Source of the DNA: Micromonospora sp. NBC_01699
GTDB taxonomy: Bacteria; Actinomycetota; Actinomycetes; Mycobacteriales; Micromonosporaceae
Direction of reading: 5' to 3'
Length of the DNA: 64,000 nucleotides
Assembly: GCF_036250065.1 (NCBI RefSeq)
Contig: NZ_CP109199.1
Coordinates: 5,270,001 to 5,334,000, forward strand
This document shows, piece by piece, positions 8,565-16,723 of the stretch. Position numbers and translations under genes: made by a program. The notes under the pieces were generated by a model. It ran no database searches. It was given only the letters and a program-made list of their open reading frames with translations, and was not told the origin of the DNA. The stretch's first letter is position 1; the number at the start of each line of letters is the position of its first letter.

Positions 8565-8753
8565 GGCCGCTGCTTTGTCTCCAACGACACGGCACAGGGT
8601 CAGACCGACGAACTCGGCATCGACGTACCCACTTATGAAGTCGCCACCAACCTCCCCGGCGTCGTTGGCGTCCGGGACAGCAAGGACCCGGACGGCCCCG
8701 CGCTGACGTTCGCTCCGGCGGACTGGGCCCGGTTCGCCCGGCTGGTGAAGTAG
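8565..8753 (+). pseudogene. DUF397 protein remnant without start
   Basis: Directly after the MocR stop codon, in the same frame, 62 codons run to a TAG at 8751. The last 38 residues (VATNLPGVVGVRDSKDPDG... FAPADWARFARLVK) match the C-terminal two thirds of DUF397 proteins, and the same motif occurs in the intact copy at 40096-40287. The usual N-terminus (DLTGAxWRKSSxS) and any start or ribosome site are missing. It is therefore read as the tail of a deleted gene. Confidence 0.7.
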
Positions 8754-8768
8754 CCCCACAACGACGAA

Positions 8769-8804
8769 AGCCCCCGGGCACACCGCGAGGTGTGGCCGGG
8801 GGTT
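8769..8804. terminator. Strong hairpin between convergent genes
   Basis: A 16-base arm on each side (about 8769-8784 and 8789-8804, one mismatch) with a 4-base loop. It lies between the MocR/DUF397 remnant and the convergent ngc operon end at 8860, and is a likely bidirectional terminator. Confidence 0.65.
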
Positions 8805-8859
8805 CGTTGTCTCAGGGGGCTTGCGGACCTGAGAGCAAAAACGCGGGTACGCGGGGCCG

Positions 8860-9795
8860 CTACTTGCCCGTGCCGGCGGTCAGGCCGGACTGGATCTGTC
8901 GCTGGAAGATCGCGTACACGATGATCATGGGCAGGATGGCGATGGTGAGCGCGGCGAACAGGCCGGACCAGTCAGCCTCGTACCCGGCGTTGACCGAGAT
9001 GTCGGCGATGCCCTGGGTGAGCACCCACTTGTCCTTGGCACTGGAGACGAGCACCAGCGGTAGCTGGTACTGCGCCCACTGACCGATGATGTTGAAGATC
9101 GTCACGCTGATCAGACCGGGTTTCGCCATCGGCATCATGACTTGGAAGAACAGCCGGGTGTGCGACGCGCCGTCGATCATCGCCGCCTCGGCCACCGAGT
9201 TCGGCAGGGTACGGAAGAAGGCGACCAGGAAGAAGACGGTGAACGGCAACGAGTACGCGGTGTACACCAGCACCAGACCGGTGTACGTGTCCAGCAGCCC
9301 CAGGTTGCGCACCACGAAGAAGAGCGGCACCAGGGCCAGGAAGACCGGGAAGGCCAGGCCGGAGACGAACAGGTAGTAGATGAACCGGTTGCCCCAGAAC
9401 TTGTACCGGGCCAGCACGTACGCGGCCATCGAACCGAGCAGCATGGTCAGGAAGGTGGCGCAGCTGACCACGAGCACGCTGTTCAGGAAGTAACGGCCGA
9501 CGTGCGCCTTGGTCCAGGCCCGCCCCCAGTTCTCCCAGCGCAGTTCCGCCGGCAGGGTCCAGGGGCTACTGAAGATCTCCGTGGTGTTCTTGAACGAGGC
9601 AAGGAAGACCCAGATGATCGGCACCACCACGATCACTGCCCAGAAGAACAGCGCCAGGTGGCCCACGCCGTTGAGCAGGCTCGCCCCGCTCCGGTCGGTC
9701 CCCTTGCCTCGTCGGGGCTTCTCCACCGGCGGGAGGGGTCGGGAGCCGGGACCGTCCGGCTGGTCGGTCCTGGTCGTGGTCAGCTGTGTACCCAT
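8860..9795 (-). CDS. ngcG: Sugar ABC importer permease, MalG-like
   Basis: 311 residues with six predicted membrane helices after a long, charged, Pro-rich cytoplasmic N-terminus (about 40 residues). The ATPase-contact EAA loop is present (EAAMIDGASHTRLFFQVMMPMAKPGL region). It pairs with the upstream permease and the solute-binding protein to import a carbohydrate. The symbol rests on the likeness of the whole operon to NgcEFG (N-acetylglucosamine/chitobiose uptake in Streptomyces), and is probable, not proven. The start ATG shares one base with the stop of the preceding gene (TGATG), so translation is coupled. Confidence 0.85.
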   Translation of the reverse strand: MGTQLTTTRTDQPDGPGSRPLPPVEKPRRGKGTDRSGASLLNGVGHLALFFWAVIVVVPIIWVFLASFKNTTEIFSSPWTLPAELRWENWGRAWTKAHVGRYFLNSVLVVSCATFLTMLLGSMAAYVLARYKFWGNRFIYYLFVSGLAFPVFLALVPLFFVVRNLGLLDTYTGLVLVYTAYSLPFTVFFLVAFFRTLPNSVAEAAMIDGASHTRLFFQVMMPMAKPGLISVTIFNIIGQWAQYQLPLVLVSSAKDKWVLTQGIADISVNAGYEADWSGLFAALTIAILPMIIVYAIFQRQIQSGLTAGTGK

Positions 9796-10703
9796 CAGTA
9801 CTCGACGCTTTCCCGCTTGGTTACCCGCAGCGTGAACACTGCGAAGGTGATGGTCAGGAAGAACAGCGCCACACCCATCGCCGAGGCGTACCCGAACTTG
9901 GAGTAGGTGAAGGCGTTGCGGTAGATCTCCAGCCCCAGGACGGTGGTCGCCCCGTCCGGACCGCCGTTGTCGACCGAGAGCACCGACACGATCGCGAACG
10001 CGTCGAACGCCGCGATGCCCAGGTAGACCCAGGCGACCTGGAGGGTGTCCCAGAGCAACGGCAGGGTCACCCGGAAGAAGAGCGTGACCCGCGTGGCCCC
10101 GTCCATCTCGGCGGCCTCGTAGATCTCACCCGGAATCGACGCGATGCCGGCCGAGAAGAGCACCACGTAGAAGCCGACCGCCTGCCAGACCAGCACCCCG
10201 AGGATCGACCAGAGCGCGATGTTGGGGTTGACCAGGAACAGGATGGGATCCAGGCCGATCTTCATCAGTACGCCGTTGATCAGACCGGACTCGTTCGGCC
10301 GGTAGACCGTCTGGAACAGCACCGCGATGATCGCCACGGCGAGGACCTGGGGAAAGAAGAACACCACCCGGTAGAACTTCGATCCCCAGACCCCCGACCG
10401 CTTGCCTCCGCTGCTCTTTCCCGCCACGTTGAGCATGAACGAGAAGAACAGGGCGATGGCGATGGTGATCAGCGGCAGGGCGAGCAGTAGTACCAGGTGA
10501 TGCTGGATCGCCTGCCAGAAGCGGTTGTCCTCGGCCAACAGTCGATAGTTGTCGAAGCCCACCCACTTCGGGGCAGAGAATCCCCTCCAGCTGGTCATCG
10601 AGATCTGGAACGCCTGGGCGTACGGGGCGATCACGAAGACCGAGTACAACAGCACCGGAGCGGCCAGGAAGCCGATCACGAATGGATACTTGCCGTGCCG
10701 CAT
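9795..10703 (-). CDS. ngcF: Sugar ABC importer permease, MalF-like
   Basis: 302 residues, six predicted membrane helices, and an EAA loop (EAAEMDGATRVTLFFRVTLPLL). The start ATG at 10703 has GGAG upstream and follows the binding-protein gene by 14 bases. It ends in TGATG with the next permease. No ATPase gene is present in the operon, as in other CUT1 systems of actinomycetes that share a multitasking MsiK-type ATPase encoded elsewhere. Confidence 0.86.
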   Translation of the reverse strand: MRHGKYPFVIGFLAAPVLLYSVFVIAPYAQAFQISMTSWRGFSAPKWVGFDNYRLLAEDNRFWQAIQHHLVLLLALPLITIAIALFFSFMLNVAGKSSGGKRSGVWGSKFYRVVFFFPQVLAVAIIAVLFQTVYRPNESGLINGVLMKIGLDPILFLVNPNIALWSILGVLVWQAVGFYVVLFSAGIASIPGEIYEAAEMDGATRVTLFFRVTLPLLWDTLQVAWVYLGIAAFDAFAIVSVLSVDNGGPDGATTVLGLEIYRNAFTYSKFGYASAMGVALFFLTITFAVFTLRVTKRESVEY

Positions 10704-10717
10704 GACCTACGCTCCGA

Positions 10718-12151
10718 TCAGCGCTTGAACTTGGTGACGGAAGCGTCCTTCTTGATCGCGTCCGCCTTCTTCTGGATCCGGTCGCAGAACGCGTCGGCCT
10801 TGATCCGACCGAACATCAGCTCGTTGGTCGCGGTCCGGGCTTCGGTGTCCAGCTCCTTGTACCAGCCGTCGAAGAACAGGTTCACCACGTTCGGGCCGGC
10901 GGCGGCGAGCGCGGCCTGCGAGCTGGCCACGCCGGGCGGGAACGCGTAACCGGCGGAGCCGGAGGTCACGACCGTAGCGGACTTGACCACCTCGGTGAAG
11001 CCCTTGGCACCGGCGGTGGAGAGCATCTGACGCATGTACTCCAGCGCGCCGCGCGGGTTCGCGCTCTTGGCCGAGACGAAGTAGCCCTCGGCCGCGGTGG
11101 CCCGGACCGCACCGGCCGGCAGCTTGTCCGACGCGGTCAGGCTCGGCAACGGCATCATCTGGTACTCGAAGCCGGGCGGGGTGTCCTTGGCCTGCTCGTT
11201 CTCCAGCCAGTCACCGCTGGGGTAGAAGCCGACCTTGTACTGGTTCTGGAGCAGCTGCACGTCGGTGTGCTTGAGCCCCTCGAAGCTCTTGTCCAGGTAC
11301 TTGGCGCCGATCTCGGCCCAGGCCGCCGCGGCCTGCTTGACCGGCTCGGCCGTCCAGGCGCCGTCCTCAAGGTTGTCGATGTTCTTCAGTACGTCCGGCC
11401 CGCCGATCTTGGCGGCGTGGGTGAGGATCACGTTCCAGACGTAGTACGGCGCGTTCGCACCGGCGTAGCCGAACGGGGTGATGCCCTTGGCCTTGATCTT
11501 GTCGAGCAGCGCGGTGAACTCCTCCCAGGTCTTGGCGGGAGCCCAACCGTTGTCCTTGAACAGCTTGCCGGAGTACCAGAGGCCGAACACGGTGGAGACG
11601 TAGTTGAGCACGTACGGCTTGCCGTTGAACGTACCGACGTCGATGGTGCCGGGAACGACCGTGTCCCGGACCTTCTTCGACGGGTCGTCCACCGACGGGG
11701 CGTCCCACAGCTCGGTCAGGTCCTGGAGCTGACCGTCGGCGACCAGGGCGCCGAAGTCCAGCGACTTCTCACCGGAGTTGTTGACGAACTCCGGCGGGTT
11801 GCCGGCGGCGAACCGGGGCTGGAGCACGGTGGAGATGGCCTGGCTGGCCTCGTGCTTGATGGTCGCCTTCGGGAACTTCGCCTTGTAGAGCGGCTCGTGC
11901 ACGTCGGTGGCGTACTTGTCGCCATAGCCACCGTTGAAGATGACCACCTCAAGCGCGGCGTCCTCCTTGACGCCGAAGGGGTTCTCGGCGCTCTTGGTGC
12001 CCTCGCTCTGCTCCTGCGTCTCGTCGTCACCGCCGGTGGCGCAGGCGCTGAGCAGGCCGGCCGCCGGAACGGCGAGCAGGCCAGCCGCCGCCGCCCGCTG
12101 TAGTACGACGCGGCGGCTGAGATCCGACGGACTGTCGGGGGTTACAGACAT
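10718..12151 (-). CDS. ngcE: Extracellular sugar-binding lipoprotein, NgcE-like
   Basis: 477 residues; start ATG 12151 has GAGGAG upstream (a longer frame to 12187 lacks it). The N-terminus has a twin-arginine motif (LSRRVVLQRAAAAGLLAV) and a lipobox ending LLSAC, so it is exported by Tat and lipid-anchored. The body is a family-1 solute-binding fold (VVIFNGGYGDKYATDVHEPLYKAKFP, GKPYVLNYVSTVFGLWYSGKLF). Tat-type export and overall motif order match the NgcE subgroup for N-acetylglucosamine/N,N'-diacetylchitobiose. First gene of the ngcEFG operon. Confidence 0.87.
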   Translation of the reverse strand: MSVTPDSPSDLSRRVVLQRAAAAGLLAVPAAGLLSACATGGDDETQEQSEGTKSAENPFGVKEDAALEVVIFNGGYGDKYATDVHEPLYKAKFPKATIKHEASQAISTVLQPRFAAGNPPEFVNNSGEKSLDFGALVADGQLQDLTELWDAPSVDDPSKKVRDTVVPGTIDVGTFNGKPYVLNYVSTVFGLWYSGKLFKDNGWAPAKTWEEFTALLDKIKAKGITPFGYAGANAPYYVWNVILTHAAKIGGPDVLKNIDNLEDGAWTAEPVKQAAAAWAEIGAKYLDKSFEGLKHTDVQLLQNQYKVGFYPSGDWLENEQAKDTPPGFEYQMMPLPSLTASDKLPAGAVRATAAEGYFVSAKSANPRGALEYMRQMLSTAGAKGFTEVVKSATVVTSGSAGYAFPPGVASSQAALAAAGPNVVNLFFDGWYKELDTEARTATNELMFGRIKADAFCDRIQKKADAIKKDASVTKFKR

Positions 12152-12197
12152 CTTCGTCTCCTCGGTTAGGTTTCGTCGTCGCCACAAAATGTCAGGG

Positions 12198-12947
12198 TCA
12201 GGCGGTTCGCCGGATACGTCCGGCGTACCGCGACTCCAGGGCGGTGTTGTGCTCGTCCCCGCCGGGGACGTTCGCGGATCGGTAAATTGGGGGTACCTCT
12301 CCCACGACGTGGAACCGTCGTACGACCTCCGCGGTCAACATCTGCGCCAGCAGCGCGGTGGTGACCGAGGAGACCGCACAGACCGCGCCGCCGCCGTCAA
12401 GCGGCAGCAGTGCGTCACCGTACGGCGCGCCATTGTCCAGCACGACGTCGGCGATGTCGGCGAGCCGTTGACCGGATGGGTGCCGTGGAGCGACCCGTGC
12501 CGTGTGCTCGACCGAGGTGACCGCGATCAGGTCGTGACCGCGTTCTTTCACCAGCCTCGCCAGCTCGACGACCGAGCCGTTGATGCCGGACTGGGACGCC
12601 ACCACGAACACGTCGCGCGGCTGGGGCGCCGCGAGCGCGTAGATCTGGTGGGCGATGGTGGGGTCGCGTTCGAGTTTCGGGTCGACCAGCACCTCCGGTG
12701 CCGCGTCCCCGAACAGGACCAGGTCGCTCAGCGAGAGCTGGTTGGTCGGCACCAGACCGCCGGCGCGGGCGACCAGTTCGGCCGCGAACGCCTCGGAGTG
12801 GCCGGCGCCGAACGCCTGGAGCACGCCGTCGCCGCGCAGGCTGTCGGCGATCAGGTCGGCCGCCCGACCCACCCCGTCGACCTGCGTGTCCAGCAGCCGG
12901 TCGAGCACCGGGCGGAACGCGTCGGCGTACCCCTGCATGCTGATCAT
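12198..12947 (-). CDS. UPF0309-type SIS-domain sugar-phosphate protein
   Basis: 249 residues from ATG 12947; a longer frame to 13061 would overlap the regulator and looks non-coding. The single SIS fold has the phosphosugar-binding stretch LQAFGAGHSEAFAAELVARAGG and SQSGINGSVVELA, typical of the UPF0309 family. It probably acts on an amino-sugar phosphate (isomerase, deaminase or etherase unknown). It lies 41 bases after the RpiR gene and 46 bases before ngcE, so regulator, SIS enzyme and importer probably form one transcription unit for amino-sugar use. Confidence 0.78.
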   Translation of the reverse strand: MISMQGYADAFRPVLDRLLDTQVDGVGRAADLIADSLRGDGVLQAFGAGHSEAFAAELVARAGGLVPTNQLSLSDLVLFGDAAPEVLVDPKLERDPTIAHQIYALAAPQPRDVFVVASQSGINGSVVELARLVKERGHDLIAVTSVEHTARVAPRHPSGQRLADIADVVLDNGAPYGDALLPLDGGGAVCAVSSVTTALLAQMLTAEVVRRFHVVGEVPPIYRSANVPGGDEHNTALESRYAGRIRRTA

Positions 12948-12987
12948 TCGTTCGCCCCGATCGGTCCGCCGGGGTGGCCGTGGTCGC

Positions 12988-13953
12988 TCATCCCCGTACC
13001 TCCTTTGCCGCCTTGTGCCCGCCGACCGCCCGCGCGGTCCGCTGGAACGCCGAGTGGGCACGGTCGTGGGTCCGCTGGGCGACCGCTATGTAGAGCAGGT
13101 CGAGGACGACCAGCTGCGGGTGCCGTGCGGAGAGCGCGTCCGGGCGGAAGGTGGTGGCCTGGCTGGCGGTGAGCAGCACGATGTCGGCCAGCTCCGCCAG
13201 CGGCGAGCGGGGGAAGCTGGTCAGCGCGACGGTGGTCGCGCCGTGGCTGCCCGCCTCGGCCAGCATCTCGATCGTCTCCCGGGTCTCACCGGTGTGCGAG
13301 ATGCCCAGCGCGACGTCGCCGTCGCGCAGCAGGGCGGCACTGGCCAGCCCCTCGTGCACGTCGTGCCAGGACCAAGCGGCCACCCCGATGCGGTGCAGGC
13401 TGAACTGCATCTCGGCGCCGACCAGGGCACTGCCGCTCGCGCCGAAGATGTTCACCCGGGTGGCGGCGGCGATCGCCTCGGCGGCCCGCTCGACCTCGCG
13501 CAGGTCGAGCAGCGTGGCGGTGTCGTGCATGGCCTGGGTGTCGGCGGCCATGATCTGGCCGAGCACCCGCTCCAGCGGGTCGCCGGGCTGGATCTCCCGG
13601 CCGATGTCGACCGTCCAGCCGGCCGAGCGCGCCCGACCGGTCTCGGCGGCGATGCCCAGCCGCAGGTCGGCGTAGCCCTCGAAGCCCATCGCCCGGCAGA
13701 ACCGGGTGACCGTGGCCGGCGAGGTGCCGCTGCGTTCGGCCAGTTCGACGATGGTGGCGCGGGCGGCGGCCTCCGGGTCGGCGAGCACCTGTTCGGCGAC
13801 CCGTTGCAGGGCGCCGGTGAACTCCGGCAGCCGGGAGCGGACCCGGACCAGGACGCTGTCGCTCGGGGAGAGTCCGGCGGCAAGTCGCCGGTCGAACGCC
13901 TCGGCGTCGACCACCGCAGTGCGCGCGGCGGTGTCCACCTCGTGATCGACCAT
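12988..13953 (-). CDS. RpiR/MurR-family transcription regulator
   Basis: 321 residues. N-terminal HTH_6 domain (VELAERSGTSPATVTRFCRAMGFEGYADLRLG) and a C-terminal SIS effector domain (NIFGASGSALVGAEMQFSLHRIG; LGISHTGETRETIEML). It should bind a sugar phosphate and control the downstream SIS enzyme and ngcEFG. ATG 13953 has GGAAGG upstream. An inverted repeat 30 bases upstream of the start is a candidate operator. Confidence 0.9.
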   Translation of the reverse strand: MVDHEVDTAARTAVVDAEAFDRRLAAGLSPSDSVLVRVRSRLPEFTGALQRVAEQVLADPEAAARATIVELAERSGTSPATVTRFCRAMGFEGYADLRLGIAAETGRARSAGWTVDIGREIQPGDPLERVLGQIMAADTQAMHDTATLLDLREVERAAEAIAAATRVNIFGASGSALVGAEMQFSLHRIGVAAWSWHDVHEGLASAALLRDGDVALGISHTGETRETIEMLAEAGSHGATTVALTSFPRSPLAELADIVLLTASQATTFRPDALSARHPQLVVLDLLYIAVAQRTHDRAHSAFQRTARAVGGHKAAKEVRG

Positions 13954-13982
13954 GTGAACGCCTTCCGGAAAGAGTGTTAACT

Positions 13983-14007
13983 GTTAGTGGTAAAAGTTCT
14001 TACTAAC
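13983..14007. promoter_or_regulatory. Candidate RpiR operator
   Basis: Inverted repeat GTTAGT-13-ACTAAC, with an outer GTGTTA (13974-13979)/TAACAC (14004-14009) pair. It is AT-rich compared with its surroundings and lies just upstream of the rpiR-type start. Position and symmetry suggest autoregulation or control of the whole amino-sugar operon. Confidence 0.5.
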
Positions 14008-14009
14008 AC

Positions 14010-15055
14010 CCCCTCCGTGTCAAGACTGTGGGCGAAGTTTTCAAACCGTTACCTCGCTCATGATCGACTCGAACGGCCCGGTCCGTACCCGCCCGCACGC
14101 CGCCGACCAGCAAGAACAGCATCGGGGTACGGCGTCCGAAGGCACCTGTCGGGTCGGTCCGACCCTCCCGTGCCGGGTCCCGCATCGACCTCGATCGCAT
14201 CGGTCACGATCGTTCACACGGCCCACCGCTTCCCGCCCGTCGACCCTCCAGCCCTCCGTCACCACCCCGCTCACGAGGGCGCCGCCCGCCCGTCGGGCCG
14301 ACCCCGTTCGAGCCGCGGATGCCCGAGGTGCCGAGGTCCACGGACCCCGTCGGCCTCGCCGGTGCGGTGGTCAAAACCGCGACCACCCACCGACCGGGTA
14401 CGCCTCGACAACCGCCTCGAACAGCGATCGATCGAACCCTTCTTCGACGGTTGTGTCGAAAACTCGCCACCCTGATGGGCGGGAAAACCATACGGCTACC
14501 GAAACAGGAGATGATTGCCGCCATCGATGCCGTACGGGAGACACTCGACCTCGCCCGACCATTCCCATCGGCGAGCCCGGCAGCGGTGGGACAGCGCTGC
14601 CGGGCTGGCTGCCCGTGCGCAGTTCCCGGGTGTTTTGCCGGCAGTATGGTCCGGTGGAACGACCACGTGCTGTTTCATCCCGCTCCGCCGATCGTCTTCT
14701 TGTCACCCTGCCGAATTTCCCCGCGCCATCGACCCGCCCGCCGCCGACGTGATGCCGGACGGGCGGGTACGCCAGTTGCCGCACAATGGCCGAACATTGA
14801 TCCTGGTGGACGGCATCGACGAGTCACCGGGCGGCGCGGCACGTCGGGCCGCACAGGAATGGCCGGAACGACTCGATCGCGAAACTCGGCGACCTGACGA
14901 TCTGCGTCCCGAAGAGGTGGCGGTGCTCGGACGCGACAAATCTCGGACCGAGGTCGCGGGTGGTCCGGGCCGACGAGTCAGGCGGCGGTGCCCCGCCGGC
15001 CGATTCGCGCCACCAAGCCCCGGTAAACCTGACGTAGCGGTACTAGCCTGGTCAT
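14010..15055. other. Gene-poor stretch of about 1 kb
   Basis: No reading frame here shows a ribosome site plus recognisable protein features. Long frames run through it on both strands, but they are Arg/Pro-rich and resemble GC-driven shadows. The only protein-like signal is the NACHT-like fragment listed separately. Confidence 0.6.
14752..14880 (+). pseudogene. Possible NACHT/STAND NTPase Walker B remnant
   Basis: An in-frame stretch reads GRTLILVDGIDESPGG then ARRAAQEWPERLD, very close to the Walker B block of actinomycete NACHT NTPases (hhhLVDGhDEhP followed by a basic helix). No Walker A, no sensor motif and no effector or repeat domain is found around it, and no start codon is convincing. 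I read it as a decayed piece of an NLR-like protein. A chance match in GC-rich DNA remains possible. Confidence 0.3.
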
Positions 15056-16624
15056 ATGCGGCGTCGGCCGGCTCACCCGTGGCGCGGCCTGAACCGACTC
15101 GCCGCGAACACCCCCGCCGAACGCGAGCGCTACCTCGACCTGCTACGCGCCCTGGCGATCGCCGCCGTGGTGATCGGCCACTGGCTGATCATCGTGATCG
15201 ACTACGACCGGTCGGGCCGGCTCACCGGCCACTCGGCCCTGGTCGACCTCCCCGCCGCCCGGCCGGGGACCTGGCTGTTCCAGGTCATGCCGATCTTCTT
15301 CCTGGTCGGCGGGTACGCCAACGCCGCCTCGCTGAGCAGCCACCAGCGGCAGGGCGATCGGGCGGTCGACTGGCTGCTGGACCGGTGCGGGCGACTGCTG
15401 CGGCCGACCACGGCACTGATCGTCGTGCTGGCCGCCTCGGCGCTGGGCTCGCAGGTGATCGGGGCGGACGCCGATCAGGTACGCCCGGTGATCTGGTTCG
15501 CCACCATCCCGCTCTGGTTCCTGGCCGCGTACCTGACCGTGGTGGCACTGGCCCCGGTGACGTACGCGCTGCACCGGCGCTTCGGGCTCGCCGTACCGCT
15601 GCTGCTGCTGGTGCTGGTGGTCGGGGGCGACCTGGCCCGGCTGTCCGGTCCGGAGTGGTACGGCAGCGGCAACTTCCTGTTCGGCTGGCTCGCCGTACAC
15701 CAGCTCGGTTATGCCTGGCGGGACACGCGGACCGGCGCCGGACGGGCCGGGCGCGAGCTGTCGCGCACCCGGCTGCCGATGGGCCCCGGCGTCGGCGTCC
15801 GGCTGCTGCTCGGCGGCTTCGCCGTGCTGCTGGCGCTGACGCTGGCCGGGCCGTACCCGATCAGCATGGTCAACATTCCGGGCGAGCGCCTGCACAACAT
15901 GTCCCCGCCGAGCCTCGCCCTGCTGGCCAACGCGACCTGGCAACTCGGCCTCATCCTGCTGCTGCGCGCCCCGGCGGAACGCTGGCTGCGCCGACCCCGA
16001 CCGTGGCTGGCCGTGGTGGCGGCGAACGCGGTCGTGCTGACGATCTTCCTCTGGCACATCACCGCGGCGGTGCTGCTGGTCGGGGCGCTGGACGCGCTGG
16101 ACACGCTGCCCACCCCGACCGTGGGCAGTGGCACCTGGTGGCTCTGGCGGCTGCCCTGGCTGGTCGCGCTGACCATGCTGCTGGCCCTGCTGGTGGCGAT
16201 CTTCAGCCCGATCGAGACCGGTGGCCCCCGCTCCCGGTTCCTACCCCTCAGACCGATCCGGCGACGACCCGCCGTACCCCCGCGACGACCTGCCGTACCC
16301 CTGCGACGACCCGCCGCGCCCCTCCCCCGAGCTGGACGGCCGACGCACCGGATCGACGCCGTACTGAGCCGCACGACACCACGGTCCGTACTCACCGGTG
16401 CCGCGCTGGCCGCCGTAGTCGCCGCCCTGCTGCAAAACAGCCTGACCGCGAAGGACTCACCGGAACCACTCGGCCTACCCACCGCCGCCCTGATCAGCTA
16501 CCTAACCGGATCCGCCACCCTCCGCCGCCTCAAATCCCCCCCACCCGCCCCACCCCCACGCCCCCCGCCACCCCCACGCCCCCCGCCCCCAGACCCCCGC
16601 CGATCTAGGGCAAATACGTGTTAG
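15056..16624 (+). CDS. Acyltransferase-3 family membrane protein
   Basis: 522 residues. The N-terminal signature RYLDLLRALAIAAVVIGHWL carries the catalytic His of acyltransferase-3 (OafA/NolL-type) enzymes, followed by about ten membrane helices. It should move an acyl group from a cytoplasmic donor to a surface glycan or lipid; the acceptor is unknown. After the last core helix the protein has Arg/Pro repeats (RRPAVPPRRPAVPLRRPA), one more helix and a Pro-only tail (PPPAPPPRPPPPPRPPPP). The stop lies inside the palindrome at 16601-16658, so the end has probably been altered by that repeat. Confidence 0.85.
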   Translation: MRRRPAHPWRGLNRLAANTPAERERYLDLLRALAIAAVVIGHWLIIVIDYDRSGRLTGHSALVDLPAARPGTWLFQVMPIFFLVGGYANAASLSSHQRQGDRAVDWLLDRCGRLLRPTTALIVVLAASALGSQVIGADADQVRPVIWFATIPLWFLAAYLTVVALAPVTYALHRRFGLAVPLLLLVLVVGGDLARLSGPEWYGSGNFLFGWLAVHQLGYAWRDTRTGAGRAGRELSRTRLPMGPGVGVRLLLGGFAVLLALTLAGPYPISMVNIPGERLHNMSPPSLALLANATWQLGLILLLRAPAERWLRRPRPWLAVVAANAVVLTIFLWHITAAVLLVGALDALDTLPTPTVGSGTWWLWRLPWLVALTMLLALLVAIFSPIETGGPRSRFLPLRPIRRRPAVPPRRPAVPLRRPAAPLPRAGRPTHRIDAVLSRTTPRSVLTGAALAAVVAALLQNSLTAKDSPEPLGLPTAALISYLTGSATLRRLKSPPPAPPPRPPPPPRPPPPDPRRSRANTC

Positions 16625-16658
16625 TGGATCTCCAATCACCACCATTTGCCCTAGATCG
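16601..16658. repeat. 58-bp palindromic element
   Basis: Perfect 15-bp arms (16601-16615 and 16644-16658; arm CGATCTAGGGCAAAT) around a 28-base loop. It overlaps the last codons of the acyltransferase and lies between convergent genes, so it can act as a bidirectional terminator. Very G/C-rich low-complexity DNA follows (16659-16723). Confidence 0.7.
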
Positions 16659-16723
16659 ACGAGGCGGGGGCGGGAGGGCGGGGCGCGGGGGCGGGGCGGG
16701 GGCGGGGCGCGGGGGGCGGGCGG

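Noticed and set aside
8860-12151. A missing ATPase gene as a sign of a broken importer
   Set aside because: CUT1 sugar importers of actinomycetes normally lack their own ATPase and share MsiK; the operon is complete by that standard.
14515-16608. Alternative frame of about 700 codons over the acyltransferase
   Set aside because: The frame from 15056 carries the acyltransferase motifs; this one is Arg/Pro-rich. Only the short NACHT-like stretch in it is kept as a remnant.
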